Below, in pieces: positions 32,242 through 44,900 of a stretch of DNA of 64,000 bases. The DNA is taken from contig NZ_CP102247.1 of assembly GCF_024599655.1 (NCBI RefSeq), positions 1,116,001 through 1,180,000 on the forward strand, written 5' to 3'. The notes under the pieces are model-generated. The model ran no database searches. It saw only the letters and a list, made by a program, of their open reading frames with translations, and had not been told where the DNA came from. Every line of letters begins with the position of its first letter. Positions within the stretch are counted from its first letter, which is position 1. The stretch comes from Enterobacter asburiae. Its GTDB lineage: Bacteria > Pseudomonadota > Gammaproteobacteria > Enterobacterales > Enterobacteriaceae. A program made the position numbers and the translations under genes.

Positions 32242-34420
32242 TTTTCCACTCCCGTCCGGTTGCTGCCTGCTGCTGCTGTTGCTGCATACGGCTGTTGTTC
32301 AGCGCCTGGGCTTTTGGCGCGTCCATTACCAGCATCCCCTCTTTCAACACCACGACGCGCTCCACCAGTTCGAGCACCGGCACGCGATGCGTGGCGACAA
32401 TTAGGGTGCGATGCCCGAGCCAGTCGCCCAGACGCTGGATGAATTCCCGCTCGGTGTGCTCGTCCAGCGACGCGGTGGGTTCATCCATCAGCACAATATT
32501 CGGATCGCGCAGGAGCATTCGCGCCAGCAGAATCGACTGGCGCTGCCCGCCGGATAACCCCACGCCGTTTTCCATGATCGGGTAGTCCAGCCCTTTGGGG
32601 AGTTTCTGCACAAAGCCTGCCGCGCCGGTCAGCTCCAGCGCCTCGAAAATTTCTTCGTCGGTGGCGCGCGGCATGCCGAGGGTGATATTTTCGCGCAGGG
32701 TGCCGTAAAACAGCCGGGCGTTCTGGGTCATAAAGCCGACGTTTCGCCGCACGTCCGCCACGTCGAGATGCGGCAGGCTGAAGTTATCAAGCCGCAGCTC
32801 GCCGGCCGCCAGATCCATCCCGCCCGCCATGGCCTGCAGCAGGGTCGATTTCCCCGCGCCGTTGCGCCCCAGAATCGCCACTTTTTCACCCGGCCGGATC
32901 TCCAGCCGGTTAATGCGCAGCGCCATGCGCGGATCGTCCGGCTGATAGCGGAACTGCGCCTGCTCGAAGAGGTAGTGTCCGCGCAGCACGTCCTGGCGGA
33001 TCGGCGTCTCCTCGCGCTGGTTTTCGGTGGGAAGCTGCATGATGCTGTCCAGCCCCTCTTTTGCCGCTTTGACCTGCTGCCAGCGCGCCAGCACACCGCA
33101 CAGCGTCGCCATCGGGGCGATCATGCGGGAGGCCAGCATCGACGCGGCGACCACCGAGCCGGTGGTCAGGGTGCCGTCGATCACCATCGGGGCGCCGACC
33201 ACAATCACTCCGGCGTAGACCAGGCTCTGAATGGTCATCCCCCAGCTGATCAGGTTCTGCGTCAGCTCGCGGGTGCGCAGGCCGGATTCGGCGGTGATCT
33301 GGATATAGCTGTTCCACTGCTGCAAAAAGCGGTTTTCCGCCTGCATCAGCTTGATGTCCTCCAGCCCCTGCACGCTCTCCACCAGCACCGCGTTGCGCAG
33401 GGTCGATTCATGGGCCGACTGTTTCGCCAGCTCCGCCAGCTTCTTCTGCAGCAGCAGGCCGGGCAGGACCATGATCACCGCCGCGACCGGGGCGATCCAC
33501 GCCAGCTGCGGGGCGATGATCGCCAGCACCACCACGAACAGTAAAAAGAAGGGCAGGTCGACAATCGTCGAGATGGTGGACGAGGTCACCATCTCGCGGA
33601 TCTGCTCCAGCTCGCGCAGCTGAGAGATAAAGCTGCCGGTGGAGCGGGGGATCGCGCTGTTGCGCAGCCGCAGCGCGTGGCCGAAGACGCGATCCGAAAC
33701 GCGCATATCCGAGCGCTTGCCCAGCAGGTCCATAATGTGCCCGCGCGCCACGCGCAGCACAAAACCAAACAGGGTGGCGATCAGCACCCCGATGGTCAGG
33801 ACGTAAAGCGTCGGATAGGACTGGGCGGGGATCACCCGGTCATAGACCTGCATGGAAAAGACGATCCCGGAGAGCGACAGCACGTTGATAAAGAGGGCGG
33901 CCAGCATGACCCAGCTGTAGGGGCGCAGGTCGCGCATGACCAGCCGGTAGAGCCAGTCCGGGCGGTATTTTGAGATATAGGCGTCCACGCGGCTGTCCTT
34001 CAGCGCGGCGAGAGGACGCAGGGCAATAACGTGGCGGATAGCGGGCAGCATCGCCGTCATCGACAGCCGGTTGGTGTAGGTCTCATTGTCGAAAAAGCTG
34101 ACCTCCAGCGTATCGTCCCCGTCGAAATGCTCGATCACGCCGATCCTGCCGTCATGCATCGCCACCACCACCGGCAGACGCCAGCTGTTGATCGCCTGCC
34201 GATCGTCGGTAAGGAGCTGAAACGACAGCCCCGCTTCGCGGGCAAGCTGGGTGAGGGCGGGTACCATCGGTTTGCCTTTCAGCCACGGCGCACCCGCCAG
34301 CAGCGCGCCGGGAGAGCAGGCGACGCGGTAGCGCGTGGCGACAAAACCAAAGGCCTGCGCCCACTGCGCCAGCGCCTCATCCGTCATGTTTTCACCTTGC
34401 GGGATATCACGCTGCTTCAT
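32222..34420 (-). CDS. bapC: Type I secretion ABC transporter (BapC/LapB-like)
   Basis: Inner-membrane ABC exporter of 732 aa. An N-terminal C39-peptidase-like domain (about 1-135) lacks the catalytic cysteine, as in adhesin exporters that do not cleave a leader. Six TM helices follow (about 165-440). The ATPase has Walker A GRNGAGKST (near 518), signature LSGGQRQ (near 625) and Walker B VLMDEPTASLDEH. The tail is Gln-rich (HMQQQQQQ-like run). Its ATG overlaps the stop of the TolC-like gene (ATGA), so the two are coupled. Confidence 0.93.
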   Translation of the reverse strand: MKQRDIPQGENMTDEALAQWAQAFGFVATRYRVACSPGALLAGAPWLKGKPMVPALTQLAREAGLSFQLLTDDRQAINSWRLPVVVAMHDGRIGVIEHFDGDDTLEVSFFDNETYTNRLSMTAMLPAIRHVIALRPLAALKDSRVDAYISKYRPDWLYRLVMRDLRPYSWVMLAALFINVLSLSGIVFSMQVYDRVIPAQSYPTLYVLTIGVLIATLFGFVLRVARGHIMDLLGKRSDMRVSDRVFGHALRLRNSAIPRSTGSFISQLRELEQIREMVTSSTISTIVDLPFFLLFVVVLAIIAPQLAWIAPVAAVIMVLPGLLLQKKLAELAKQSAHESTLRNAVLVESVQGLEDIKLMQAENRFLQQWNSYIQITAESGLRTRELTQNLISWGMTIQSLVYAGVIVVGAPMVIDGTLTTGSVVAASMLASRMIAPMATLCGVLARWQQVKAAKEGLDSIMQLPTENQREETPIRQDVLRGHYLFEQAQFRYQPDDPRMALRINRLEIRPGEKVAILGRNGAGKSTLLQAMAGGMDLAAGELRLDNFSLPHLDVADVRRNVGFMTQNARLFYGTLRENITLGMPRATDEEIFEALELTGAAGFVQKLPKGLDYPIMENGVGLSGGQRQSILLARMLLRDPNIVLMDEPTASLDEHTEREFIQRLGDWLGHRTLIVATHRVPVLELVERVVVLKEGMLVMDAPKAQALNNSRMQQQQQQAATGREWKNENQSA

Positions 34421-35820
34421 GGCAGGATCTCCACGGTCTGGATGGTGCGGTTATCAAGATCGAACGCATGACGCAACTGCCCGGTGTTATACAGGCAGTT
34501 GAGCTGCAGCTGGTGCAGCTGACCGAGGGTCTGCTGCTGGGTGAAGCGCGCCTGATAGACCTCCTGCTCGGCGTTGAGCACGTCGAGCAGCGGGCGCGAG
34601 CCGAGATCGAGATACTGCTGCTGGTACAGCTCGCGGGTGCGGGCGCTGAGGGCTTCCTGGCGGCCCTGGATTTGCAGCGTGCTTTGCAGGCTCATCACCT
34701 GGCTGCGGGCTTCCAGCAGCTTCTGGCGGACGTCAAGACGCGTACGCTGAATGGTGGACTGCGCTGCCTCCACCGCGTGTCCGGCAGCGTTACGCCGGGC
34801 GGTGAGGCCGCCGCCCTGGTAGAGCGGCATCTGCACTTTCACCCAGGCGGAATACTGGGTGCGATCCCGCGTTTCACTTCCCGCATAGCGATCGTTCATG
34901 TAGTGACGCACCTCCGGCTCCAGCGAGACGGTTGGCGTCATCTGCGCGTCGGCGTAGTCGAGGTTTGCCTGGGCGACGTTAGCCTGCGCCCAGGCGGCAA
35001 GCACCGCGGGAACCAGACGGTCATCCGGTTCGGCGATGTCGCAGCTCCGGCCCAGCTTTTGCGGAAAGTCATTGCTGATGGCGTTCAGGCTGTTCCAGCC
35101 GAGAAAGCTCATCAGCGTGGCGCGGGCGCTGTCCAGGCTGGCCTGGTACTGCATCAGCTGGGCGCGCGCGCCTTCAATGCGCGCATCGGTCTGCACCACG
35201 TCAGAGAGCGATGTGGCCCCTTCGTCGTTACGCTGGCGGGTCAGCGTACCAATAGAGGAGAGGGCGTCGAGCTGTTCTTTAGCAGTGTCGACCATCTGCT
35301 GCAAGGTTTGCACCTGCACCATGGCGATGGCGGTATCGTGGGCGATAGTGTCGATACTCACCAGCACGTTGGCCTGCTGCTGGGCAACGCCTGCGCTCTC
35401 GGCGCGCACCTGGCTGGCCACTTTGCCAAAGTCGTAGAGCATCTGTGAGAGAGAGAGCACCAGCGACGGCGTAAAGCCGTTCTGGTCGCCGTCATGGGAA
35501 TAACCGCTGTCCACGCCGGCATTAATCTGCGGATAGTATTTTGATTTAGCGACGTCCACCTCTTCGCTCTGTTCATAGAGTTTCCCCACGGCTTCGCTAA
35601 TGGCCGGGTGCCAGGTGACGGCGCGGTTGACGGCCTCGCCAAGCTGCAATGAACCGGGTGCGGCTTTGCCAGCCGCAGGGGCGACGCGGCCATTGAGTGA
35701 GGGGAGTTCCTGCGTTTCACGAAGCTGGCCGGTATTGATGGTTGCCGCCGGGTTCGCGCAGAGAGCGGGCACAGATATCAGGCAGCACGAGAGCCACCAG
35801 TAAGGCATCTTCATTCCCAT
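34417..35820 (-). CDS. bapB: TolC-family outer-membrane channel (BapB/LapE-like)
   Basis: Outer-membrane efflux protein of the type I secretion system, 467 aa, with a Sec signal peptide (MGMKMPYWWLSCCLISVPALCA). Two OEP repeats are visible: helix-rich segments at about 60-240 and 265-450 with the paired motifs AVTWHPAISEAVGK and LDYADAQMTPTVSLEPEV. It begins 80 bp after the giant adhesin gene, across a strong hairpin, and is coupled to the ABC gene. It is dedicated to BapA export by context. Confidence 0.92.
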   Translation of the reverse strand: MGMKMPYWWLSCCLISVPALCANPAATINTGQLRETQELPSLNGRVAPAAGKAAPGSLQLGEAVNRAVTWHPAISEAVGKLYEQSEEVDVAKSKYYPQINAGVDSGYSHDGDQNGFTPSLVLSLSQMLYDFGKVASQVRAESAGVAQQQANVLVSIDTIAHDTAIAMVQVQTLQQMVDTAKEQLDALSSIGTLTRQRNDEGATSLSDVVQTDARIEGARAQLMQYQASLDSARATLMSFLGWNSLNAISNDFPQKLGRSCDIAEPDDRLVPAVLAAWAQANVAQANLDYADAQMTPTVSLEPEVRHYMNDRYAGSETRDRTQYSAWVKVQMPLYQGGGLTARRNAAGHAVEAAQSTIQRTRLDVRQKLLEARSQVMSLQSTLQIQGRQEALSARTRELYQQQYLDLGSRPLLDVLNAEQEVYQARFTQQQTLGQLHQLQLNCLYNTGQLRHAFDLDNRTIQTVEILP

Positions 35821-35860
35821 GTCATGTCCCTATTAAAAAAATATAGCTTTATTATTTATG

Positions 35861-35881
35861 CCCGGGCGCTGTGCGCCCGGG
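35861..35881. promoter_or_regulatory. Intercistronic hairpin between bapA and bapB
   Basis: A perfect 9-bp stem CCCGGGCGC / GCGCCCGGG with a 3-nt loop. On the minus strand it is followed by an A/T-rich stretch without an immediate T-run, so partial termination or 3'-end protection of the adhesin mRNA is more likely than full termination. It would set the ratio of adhesin to secretion genes. Confidence 0.6.
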
Positions 35882-35900
35882 TCATCTCTTGCAGGTGCTA

Positions 35901-38900
35901 TCAGGTAATGATGTGTTGCTGGTTAACAAGCTCGTCGTAGGTGGTCTGAACGCCATCAAGCGTAACGAGAGTAGTATTAGTGTAGGTGGCTCCTGCGCCG
36001 TCACGGTCGATGGAGATCACGGTATTGCCATTACTATTAGTGACATGGATATAACTCCCCAACGAGGCGGTATTGCCGTCCCAGCCCACCAGCAGATCGC
36101 CGATGTCGATCTTGTCTCCCTGCGCCAGCGAGAAGCCGGTCCAGTGATCGCCCGCGGTGCTGCTGACGTTACCCGCCGTGGCATTCCCCACCGTACTGTT
36201 CAGCACCTGGTAAATCAGCGTATCGCCGTAGGCCGTACCGGTGATGGCGTCGTTATGCTCCGAGCTGATGAACTGCGGCGCCATATTGATGGTCAGCGTG
36301 GCGGTATCCGTGTTGCCGTTGGCGTCAGTCAGGGTGTAGTTGAAGGTCTCCTTCGAGGTCATGGATGAGAGCGATACCCCGCTGTTGAGGGTATAGGTGT
36401 AATGACCGTCAGCGCCGATCGCCAGGATGCCGTAATGGCCGGTGATGTTCACCGTTGCGCTACCGGTATACGGATCCAGCGTGGTGGCCACGCCGTTGTA
36501 ACCGGTCACGCTCAGACGGGTATCCACCGAGTGGAGCTGATCCAGCACGCCGCCAGAGTCGGTGCCGTCAAAGATATTGCCGTTGACGGTGTGGCTGCCG
36601 GTGACGTCGAAATCACTCAGCGAGTAGGTGGTGCCGTTCACGCTTGGCGTGATGGTGATGGTCCCCACGCTCAGCCCCGGGACGCTACCGGTAAAGTTCA
36701 GCGTATAGGTCCCGGCGTTGAGATCCAGCCCGGTCAGCGGGACGTCGATACTGCCGCCCAGCAGCGAGCCGCCGCTGAAGGAGCCGCTGCGGATCACGCC
36801 CGAGCCGTCGCTGATGGACCAGTTTACCGTCAGCCCGCCCAGCGACAGCAGCGAGGCTACGTTAAAGTGCAGCGACGCGTTGTGCAGCGCGGTGTTCGGG
36901 TCGACCACGAAGGTTCCGCTGCCGGAGCCCTGGGTTGATGAAAACAGCGCCGTCGTCCAGTTGGCGACACCCACGGTAGTATCCGAGTAGACCGACGTGT
37001 GGTGCACCGAGGTGAGGTCCATCGTGGTGCTGACATCGTTAACCGCATTCATCGCCTGCGCGGTTGGGGTGATGTTAAGCGATGCCGTATCCTTTGAGCC
37101 GTCAGGCGCGGTAACGGTGTAGACGAAGGTGTCCGGCGTGCTGATATGGTCCGCCCCCACGCCGCTTCTCAGGGTATAGGTGTACTGGCCCAACGAATTG
37201 ATGGTCAGCGTGCCGTATTCCCCCTGAATGTCGGTTGTGCCGCTGCTGTTGACCGTCACGCCGTTCACTTCCGTGACCACCGTGCCCGCCGGAACAGGGT
37301 CATTCGCCAGCACGTCGCCCGTAGTGGTTTCGCTGATGCTCGCCACGCTGTAGACATGATCCTGCAGGACGCTCAGCGTATACCCCGTCAGGACGGCGAT
37401 CCCCGAGGCGGTATTGAGTAAGAACAGGTACTCCCCGGCAGGCAGATTCAGCGTCAGCTGGGATGACGTTCCTCCCAGCAGCGGAGCGCGCAGCCAGCCC
37501 GACTCGACGCGAACCTGCTCGAAGGTCTGGGTGGCGTTGTTGAACTTATAGACGTACAGATCGAATACCGACGCCAGCGCCACGCCGCCCACGGAGGCCT
37601 GGATGGTCATGGTGCGGGTCGTGCCTTCCTCCACGTTGTAGATAATCGGGTTGGTCATGTCGTCCAGCAGGTTAAGCCCCAGCGTGCTGCCGAGATTAAT
37701 GCCCACCAGGGTAAAACCGTTCTGAGACGAGGCGCCGTTATTAATCTCACTCACGGTGGTGTCAAAGGTCAGCGAGGCCGTGTCGTCCACCGCCACAATG
37801 CCGTTGATTACCGTACCGGCCCCCAGAGACAGCACCAGGTTTGCTGACGCGCTGACGCCGTTATGGGTGATGGTGTAGGTGAAGCTCTCCGTCCGGCCAA
37901 TGACTGCGGCGCTGGTGTCGGTCAGGTTGTAGGTGTAGCTGCCGTCGCGGTTAATGGTCAGCGTACCGTACTGCCCCTGGATCACCGTGCCGTCGGCGTT
38001 CACGCTGGTGGTGACGCCCTGGGCGTTAGTGACCGCGGAGATAGTGGTTCCGGCCGGCGCGTTGTCGCTGCCGGCGGTCGGGTCCGTATCGAGGATCACG
38101 TTGCCGTTGAGGCTGGTATCGCCTGTGACCGTACCCGGACCGGTCTCTTTTACCGCCACGTCGAGGCTGGTGTAGGAGCCAGTCGCCAGCAGGTTGGTGT
38201 TGTAGCTGAGCACGCGATAGTCGCCGTCAGCCAGCCCGGACAGGTTCAGCGATACGCCGGTTGCGCCGAGGGTCAGCAGATCGGCAAACTGTGGCTGGCC
38301 GGTATCCACCACGGTGGTCCAGGCGCCGTTGACGTAATGCTGAACCACCAGCTCCAGGGTATTGAGCAGAGAAAGCACCGCCCCCGTAGCGTTGGCGTTC
38401 ACCACGATATCCGCGCTGCCGCCGCTGCCCACCGTGAAGTTCACCTGGGCGGTATCATTGCCCAGCAGCGTCAGAACGTTGCCTACGGCGCCGACCAGCA
38501 GGAAGCCGTAATCGCTGTACTGGCTGTTGGTCACGGTCGCCGTGGTGCTGAGGTTCAGCTCTTCGACGTTATTGCTGGCGGAGAGCGGCACCACCGGCGC
38601 AAGGGCGGAGCCAGGCAGCGAGGTGTTACCTGCGACGTCGGTGGCGGTGATTTGCAGCGTCTGGCCTTCAGTTTGTTTGTTAATGAAGGTGTAGCTGTAG
38701 GTGCCGTTGCTGCCCGCAATGGCGGTCACCGTCGAGCCGTCCGCAAGGCGGATAGAGACGGTGCTGCCTGCCTCCGCGGTCCCGGTCAGAACGCTACCGT
38801 CGGCGTTGAAGGTCCCGGTCGGCGCCGTTGGGGCGGTCGTATCGACGATAATCGTCGTCACGGCTGACGCCACGCTGGTGTTGCCCGCCGCATCGGTGGC

Positions 38901-41900
38901 CGTAGCGGTGAAGTTATGGGTGCCTTGCGTCAGCGTGGTGGTGGTTTGCGGCAGGGTCCAATTGCCGCTGCCGTCGGCGGTCACCGTGCCCACCAGCGTG
39001 ATGCCATCGTAGATCCGCACCGTGGCATTCGCTTCGGCTGTGCCGCTCAGCGTTGGGCGCGTGTCGTTGGTCGGGTTCGTACCGGTCACCGGCCCGGTGA
39101 CGCTGCCGACATCATCAATGACCGAGCTGATGACCGGTGCGCCCGGCGCGAGGGTATCGACGTTAATCACATACCCGGCGGTAGGCGCGCTGGCGTTGCC
39201 CACCGCATCGGTGGCGGTAAAGGTTAAATTGTGCGGACCGTTGCTGAGCGCCGGAGAAGGCGTATAGCTCCACGCTCCGCCGGTGGCCGTCACGCTGCCA
39301 ATCTGCACGCCATTATCAAAGATTTTCACCGTAGAACCTGCTTCCGCCGTGCCGCTGAGGGTTGGCTGCGCGTCGTTGGTGAACCCGCCGTTCGCAACCG
39401 GCGTTGCCGCATTGCCCACGTCATCCAGAATGCTGGTCAGCACCGGCAGCGCAGGCGGCGTGGTGTCGACGGTGAGGCTGAAGCTGGTGGACGACACGCT
39501 GGTGTTGCCTGCCGCATCCGTCGCCTGCGCGGTGAAGCTGTGCGCGCCCGCCGTCAGCGTGGTGGTGAGCAAGATACTCCAGCTTCCGCTGCCGTCCGCG
39601 GTGCCCGTTCCGACAAGCGTAGTTCCCTCATAGATCTTCACGGTGGCAAACGGTTCGCTGGTCCCGACAAGGCGCGGTACCGTATCGTCGGTTGTTTGCC
39701 CGGACGTGAGCGGACCGGTAATGCTGCCGACGTCGTCAATCGCCTGGCTGATAACCGGCGCGTTCGGTGCCGCGGTATCAACAATCAGGGTAAAGTCCGG
39801 CGAGGTCGGGCTGACGTTGCCCGCTGCATCGGTAACCGTGGCGGTCCAGGTGTGGCTGCCGCTGGCCAGCGGCGTTGACGGCGTAAAGCTCCATGCGCCG
39901 GTAGCGTCCGCCTGCACGGTGCCGACCGGCTGCCCGTTCTCATACACGGTGACCGTGGCATTGGCGGTCGCGGTACCGTTCAGCGTCGGCGTGGTGTCGT
40001 CGGTGCTCTGCCCGGAAGTGAGCGGGGTTTGAATGCTGCCCGCGTTGTCACCCGCGGTCGAAATGATCGGCGCCGACGGCACGCCCGTATCCACCGTCAG
40101 GTTAAACGGCGTCGTCGTGCTGCCGGTATTGCCAGCCACGTCGGTGGCGTTGAAGGTGATGGCGTGTGGTCCGTCGGGCAGATCGGTACCCGGCGTGAAG
40201 GTCCAGATGCCCTGGGCATTGACCACGGCAGTGCCAATTTCGTTGCCATCAACGATCACGTGCACGGTAGAACCCACGTCGCCCGTGCCGTTGAAGGTTG
40301 GACGCGCGTCGTTGGTGCTGTTGCCTGTCGTGAGCGTCCCGGTGGCCGGACCGACATCGTCAATCACGCTGGTCACCACCGGTACGCCAGGGGCCGCGGT
40401 ATCAATGGTGAAGGCGAAGACCGACGAGTTCGCCGAGGCGTTGCCTGCCGCATCCGTTGCATACGCGCGCAGGGAGTAGCTGCCATCGCCCAGCGGTGTG
40501 GTCGGCGTAAAGGTCCAGTTGCCGCTTCCGTCAACAACCGCAGTACCAATCTGCGTGCCGTTGTTCATGACGTGAATGGTGCTGCCCGCAAGCCCGGTGC
40601 CGCTGATGGTTGGGGTGCTGTCGTTGGTCACCTGGCCGCTGGTGAGGTTGCCCGTGACGCCGCCAGGGACGTTGTCGTTCACCGTGTCAAGCGTCGGAAC
40701 CGTCGGTGCCGTCAGGTCAACCACCACGCTCCATGGGGCTGACACCGCGCTGACGTTGCCCTGCGGATCGGTCGCCCGAACGGTGAAGCTGTGCGAGCCT
40801 TCGCCGAGCGCGGTGTCAGGGGTAAACGTCCATGCGCCGTTGCTGTCAGCCGTCACCACGGCAATCTGCGTGCCGCCGTCGAAAATGGTCACCACGCTGT
40901 TTGCGTCCGCAGTCCCCGAAAGGGTTGGCGTGGCGTCGTTCGTTTCGCTGCCGCTAACCACCGTAGTGGCGGCGTTACCGACGTTATCCGTGACGTTGGT
41001 GATAACCGGCGTGGCGGAAACGGAGTCCACCACGACGGTGAAGCCCGCCGAAGGACCGCTCTGGTTCCCCGCCGGGTCTGTCTCGCGGATGGTCAGGACG
41101 TTATTACCCTCTGCCAGGGGCGACGTGGTGTAGCTCCAGGTGCCGGTATTGCCGATTACCACGCTGTCCAGCAGCACGCCGTTGTTGTAGATGGAGATGG
41201 TATCGCCCACCGCGCCGGTGCCGGTGAGGGTCGGCTGATTGTCGTTGGTGGTCTGGCCGCTGGTCAGCGGGCCGGTGCCCGGACCAACGTCGTCAATCAC
41301 CGCACCGATAGTTGGTGTGCCCGGCGCGGTAAGGTCGACGGTTACGCTGGCCGCCGGAGAGCGGCCGCTGGTGGCGCCGTTGAGGGTCGCGGTCACCTCA
41401 AAGGTATGCAGCCCCTCGCCAAGCGCGGCTGGCGTATAGCTCCAGTTGCCGCTGCCGTCGGCGGTCACCGTCGTCAATGGGGTCGCGCTACCGTCCTGAT
41501 AAATGGTGATCAGGCTGCCCGCTTCGGCCGTACCGGTAAGCGTTGGCGTGGTGTCGTTGGTGGTTTTGCCTTTCACATCGCCGGTGACCGGGTCCACGTC
41601 ATCGACGATCGCCGTGATGACAGGTACCTGCGGCAGCTCAAGCGACGAGTCGGTGACGACAAAAGGCACGCCCGCGCTGGCATTCCCTGCGGCGTCCGTA
41701 GCGTTCACGGTCAGAGTGGTCGGATCCAGCTGAGCCGGACTCAGCGCAATGGAGAAGCTGCCGTCGCTGCCGACAACGCCGGTACCAATGACGGTACCAC
41801 CGCTGTCTTTCACGGTAATGGTACTTCCTGCCTCGGCGTTACCGGTCAGCGGTGTTCCTTCCTGAGCCAGGGCCATGTTGATCGGGTCGGCAGGCGCGGC

Positions 41901-44900
41901 GGTATCCACCGTCACGCTCAACGGTGCTGAATTTCCTGATGTGTTACCGGCAGGATCGACAGACGAGACGGTGAACGTATGCGGACCATCCGGCAATGTT
42001 GTACCGGCAGTCCAGCTCCAGCTGCCGTCCGGCTGTATCGTCACCGGCACGCCAGACGGGTTACCGTCGACGGAGACGATAACGGTAGTGCCGGGTTCGC
42101 TGGTTCCGGTGAGCGTCGGCGTGCCGTCTTTCGTGTAGAGCACGTTATTGGACAGCTGGCTGTCAGCTACGGCGCTAATGACCGGGATCTCTGGCGCTAC
42201 GGTATCGAGCGTGACGGAAACGACCGGGCTCAGCGCGCTGACGTTACCTGCGGCATCCACTGCTGCAACGGTGATGTTCAGCAGGCCGTCCGTTTGTTGT
42301 GGCAGGACAAGGCTCCATTCTCCGTTAACGACATCGACACGTCCTACCTCGACGCCGTTGTTGTAAACGATGACCGTCTCACCGTTAACGCCGGTTCCTC
42401 CGACGGTTGGCGTCGCGTCGGTGATAAAGCCACCATTCGGCTGCCCCCCGACGGCGTCAAATACCGGCGTATCCGGTGCTACGGTATCTACGGTAATCGT
42501 AATCGCTGGAGACGGGTCAGAGACGTTGCCCGCCTCATCGGTGGCGGTGGCGGTATAAACGTGGCTGCCCTCGCCAATATTACTGTCAGGACGCCAGCTC
42601 CAGTTGCCGTTACTGTCTACCGTGACGGTGCCCACGACGGTCGGTGTGCCGTTAACGGTATCAGTGATGTTGATAACGTCATTCGCCGTGCCGGTGCCGC
42701 TCAGGACCGGACGCGGATCGTTGGTGGTTCCGCCATCGGGAACGGGGCCGGTGATCTGGCTAACGCTGTCGGTGATCACCGGTGCCGCAGGCGTAGCCGG
42801 TGCATCGGTGTCAATGGTGATGGTGACCGGCTGCGACGGGGCGCTTTCGTTGCCCGTGCCGTCCATGTTGGTCACGGTCAGGGTAATGTCATAGGTGCCG
42901 TTAGGCAGCGGGGTAGCGGGTGTCCAGGTCCAGTTGCCGGTACCGTCCACGAGCACATCATCAAGTTTGACGCCGCCGTTGTAGATCGTCACGGTATCGC
43001 CCGGATTGCCGGTACCGCTAAGGGTCGGCGTGGTGTCGCGGGTGGTCTCGCCCGGGTTCAGCGGTATTTCTGTGCCGCCAGGATTGACGGTAATTGTCGG
43101 GATATCCGGCGTGGCAGGCGCGACGGTATCCACCGTCAATACAAACGGGCTGGAGATGGTGGTATTGCCGGCGGCATCCGTGGCGTGAACCGTCAGGGAA
43201 TGCGGGCCGTCGGTGAGCGGGGTAACGGGTGTAAAGCTCCAGCCGCCGCTACCGTCGAGCGTAGCGGTACCGAGCAGGGTGGCACCGTCATAAATGGTGA
43301 TCAACGCATCCGCCGGGGCGGAGCCCTGCAGCAGCGGCTGGGTGTCATCCGTGGTATCGCCGCTGCTGAGCGTGCCCTGAACGCCGCCGACGTCATCCGT
43401 CACGGTGGCGATGGTGGCTGCTGCTGGCGGTGTGGTATCGACGGTCAGAGTGAAGCCGCTTGACGGCTGGCTGGTATTACCCGCCCCATCGGTGGTAACG
43501 GCGGTAAAGGTATAGGTGCCGTTAACAAGCGGCGTGGTCGGGGTATAGCTCCACGTGCCGCTGCTGTCGATCACAATCGTTGTGACATCGACGCCGTCCT
43601 GGCGGATGGTGACGGTTGAGCCCGGCTCCGCGGTGCCGTTGAGCGTTGGCGTGGTGTCGTTGGTACTGTCACCAGAATTGAGCGCGCCGAGGCGTTCTGG
43701 CACGTCATCCACAACCTGGGTAATGACCGGCGCTCCCGGGGCCACGCTGTCAATAGTGATGCCCCAGCTGTTGGAGACGTTGCTGGTGTTGCCCGCCGCG
43801 TCAGTTGCGACGGCGGTCAGGGTATGTGGGCCTTCAGCGATCGGGGTGTCAGGGGTAAAGATCCACACGCCAAGGCCATTGGCGACGGTGGTACCAATAG
43901 CAACACCGTCCACGCGGAGGGTAACCGTTGCGTTTGGTTCGGCGGTACCGCTGAGGGTCGGGGTGGCGTCGTTGGTGGTCTCATTAATATCAAGCGAGCC
44001 GGTACGCCCGGGGACATCGTCCACGACTTGTGAAATTACCGGGGCGCCAGGTGCCGTCCCGTCGACGTTAATTGTCCACGCGGTTGATATTCCGCTCGGG
44101 TTACCGGCGGGATCCGTCGCCGTTGCCGTCAGCACGTACGTGCCATCGGTCAGCGGTGTGGACGGCGTAAAGCTCCACAGGCCGGAGGAGGGAACAACCG
44201 TCGTACCGAGGACATCGCTGCCGTTATAAATCGTGATGGTCGAGCCCGCCTCGCCCGTTCCGTTCACGGTCGGCGCCCGGTCGTTGGTGATCCCGTTCGG
44301 GCCCACAGGCCCGGTGGTGGCCTGCACATCATCAATCACAGATACGATAATTGGCGTCTGCGGTGGGGTAATATCCGGTGACGCTGCGGCGGTTGCAGGC
44401 CCGGTGTTGCCCGCAGCGTCAGTGGCGTCAGCGGTCAGGATTTCGCCGTTGATCTTCGGCGGGCTCAGCGTCAGGCTGAAGTTCCCCTGGCTATCGGCAA
44501 CAACAGTGCCAAGGGTGACGTCGCCTTCACGGATGGTTACCGTGCTGCCTGGCTCGGCGGTGCCGGTGATGGTGCCGCCATCATTCGAAACGACGAGGTC
44601 GCCGGGGGCCAGCGGCGGTGTGGTATCCACGGTGAAGACGATAGGTTCTGATGCCGTACTCTGGTTTCCGGCGGCATCGGTTTCAACGACGGTTATCGTG
44701 TGCGTCCCGTCCGGGAGCGGGCCGTCTGGCGTGACGCTCCAGGTGCCGTTCGGCAGCACCGTTGTGGTTCCAACCGCGACGCCGTTATCGTAGATAGTGA
44801 TTGTTCCACCGGGTTCGCCCGTTCCCGCCAGGATCGGCTGTGAAGCATCGGTAGGGGTGCCTGAGGTAATGGTCCCTCTGATAACGCCCGTATCGTCGGT

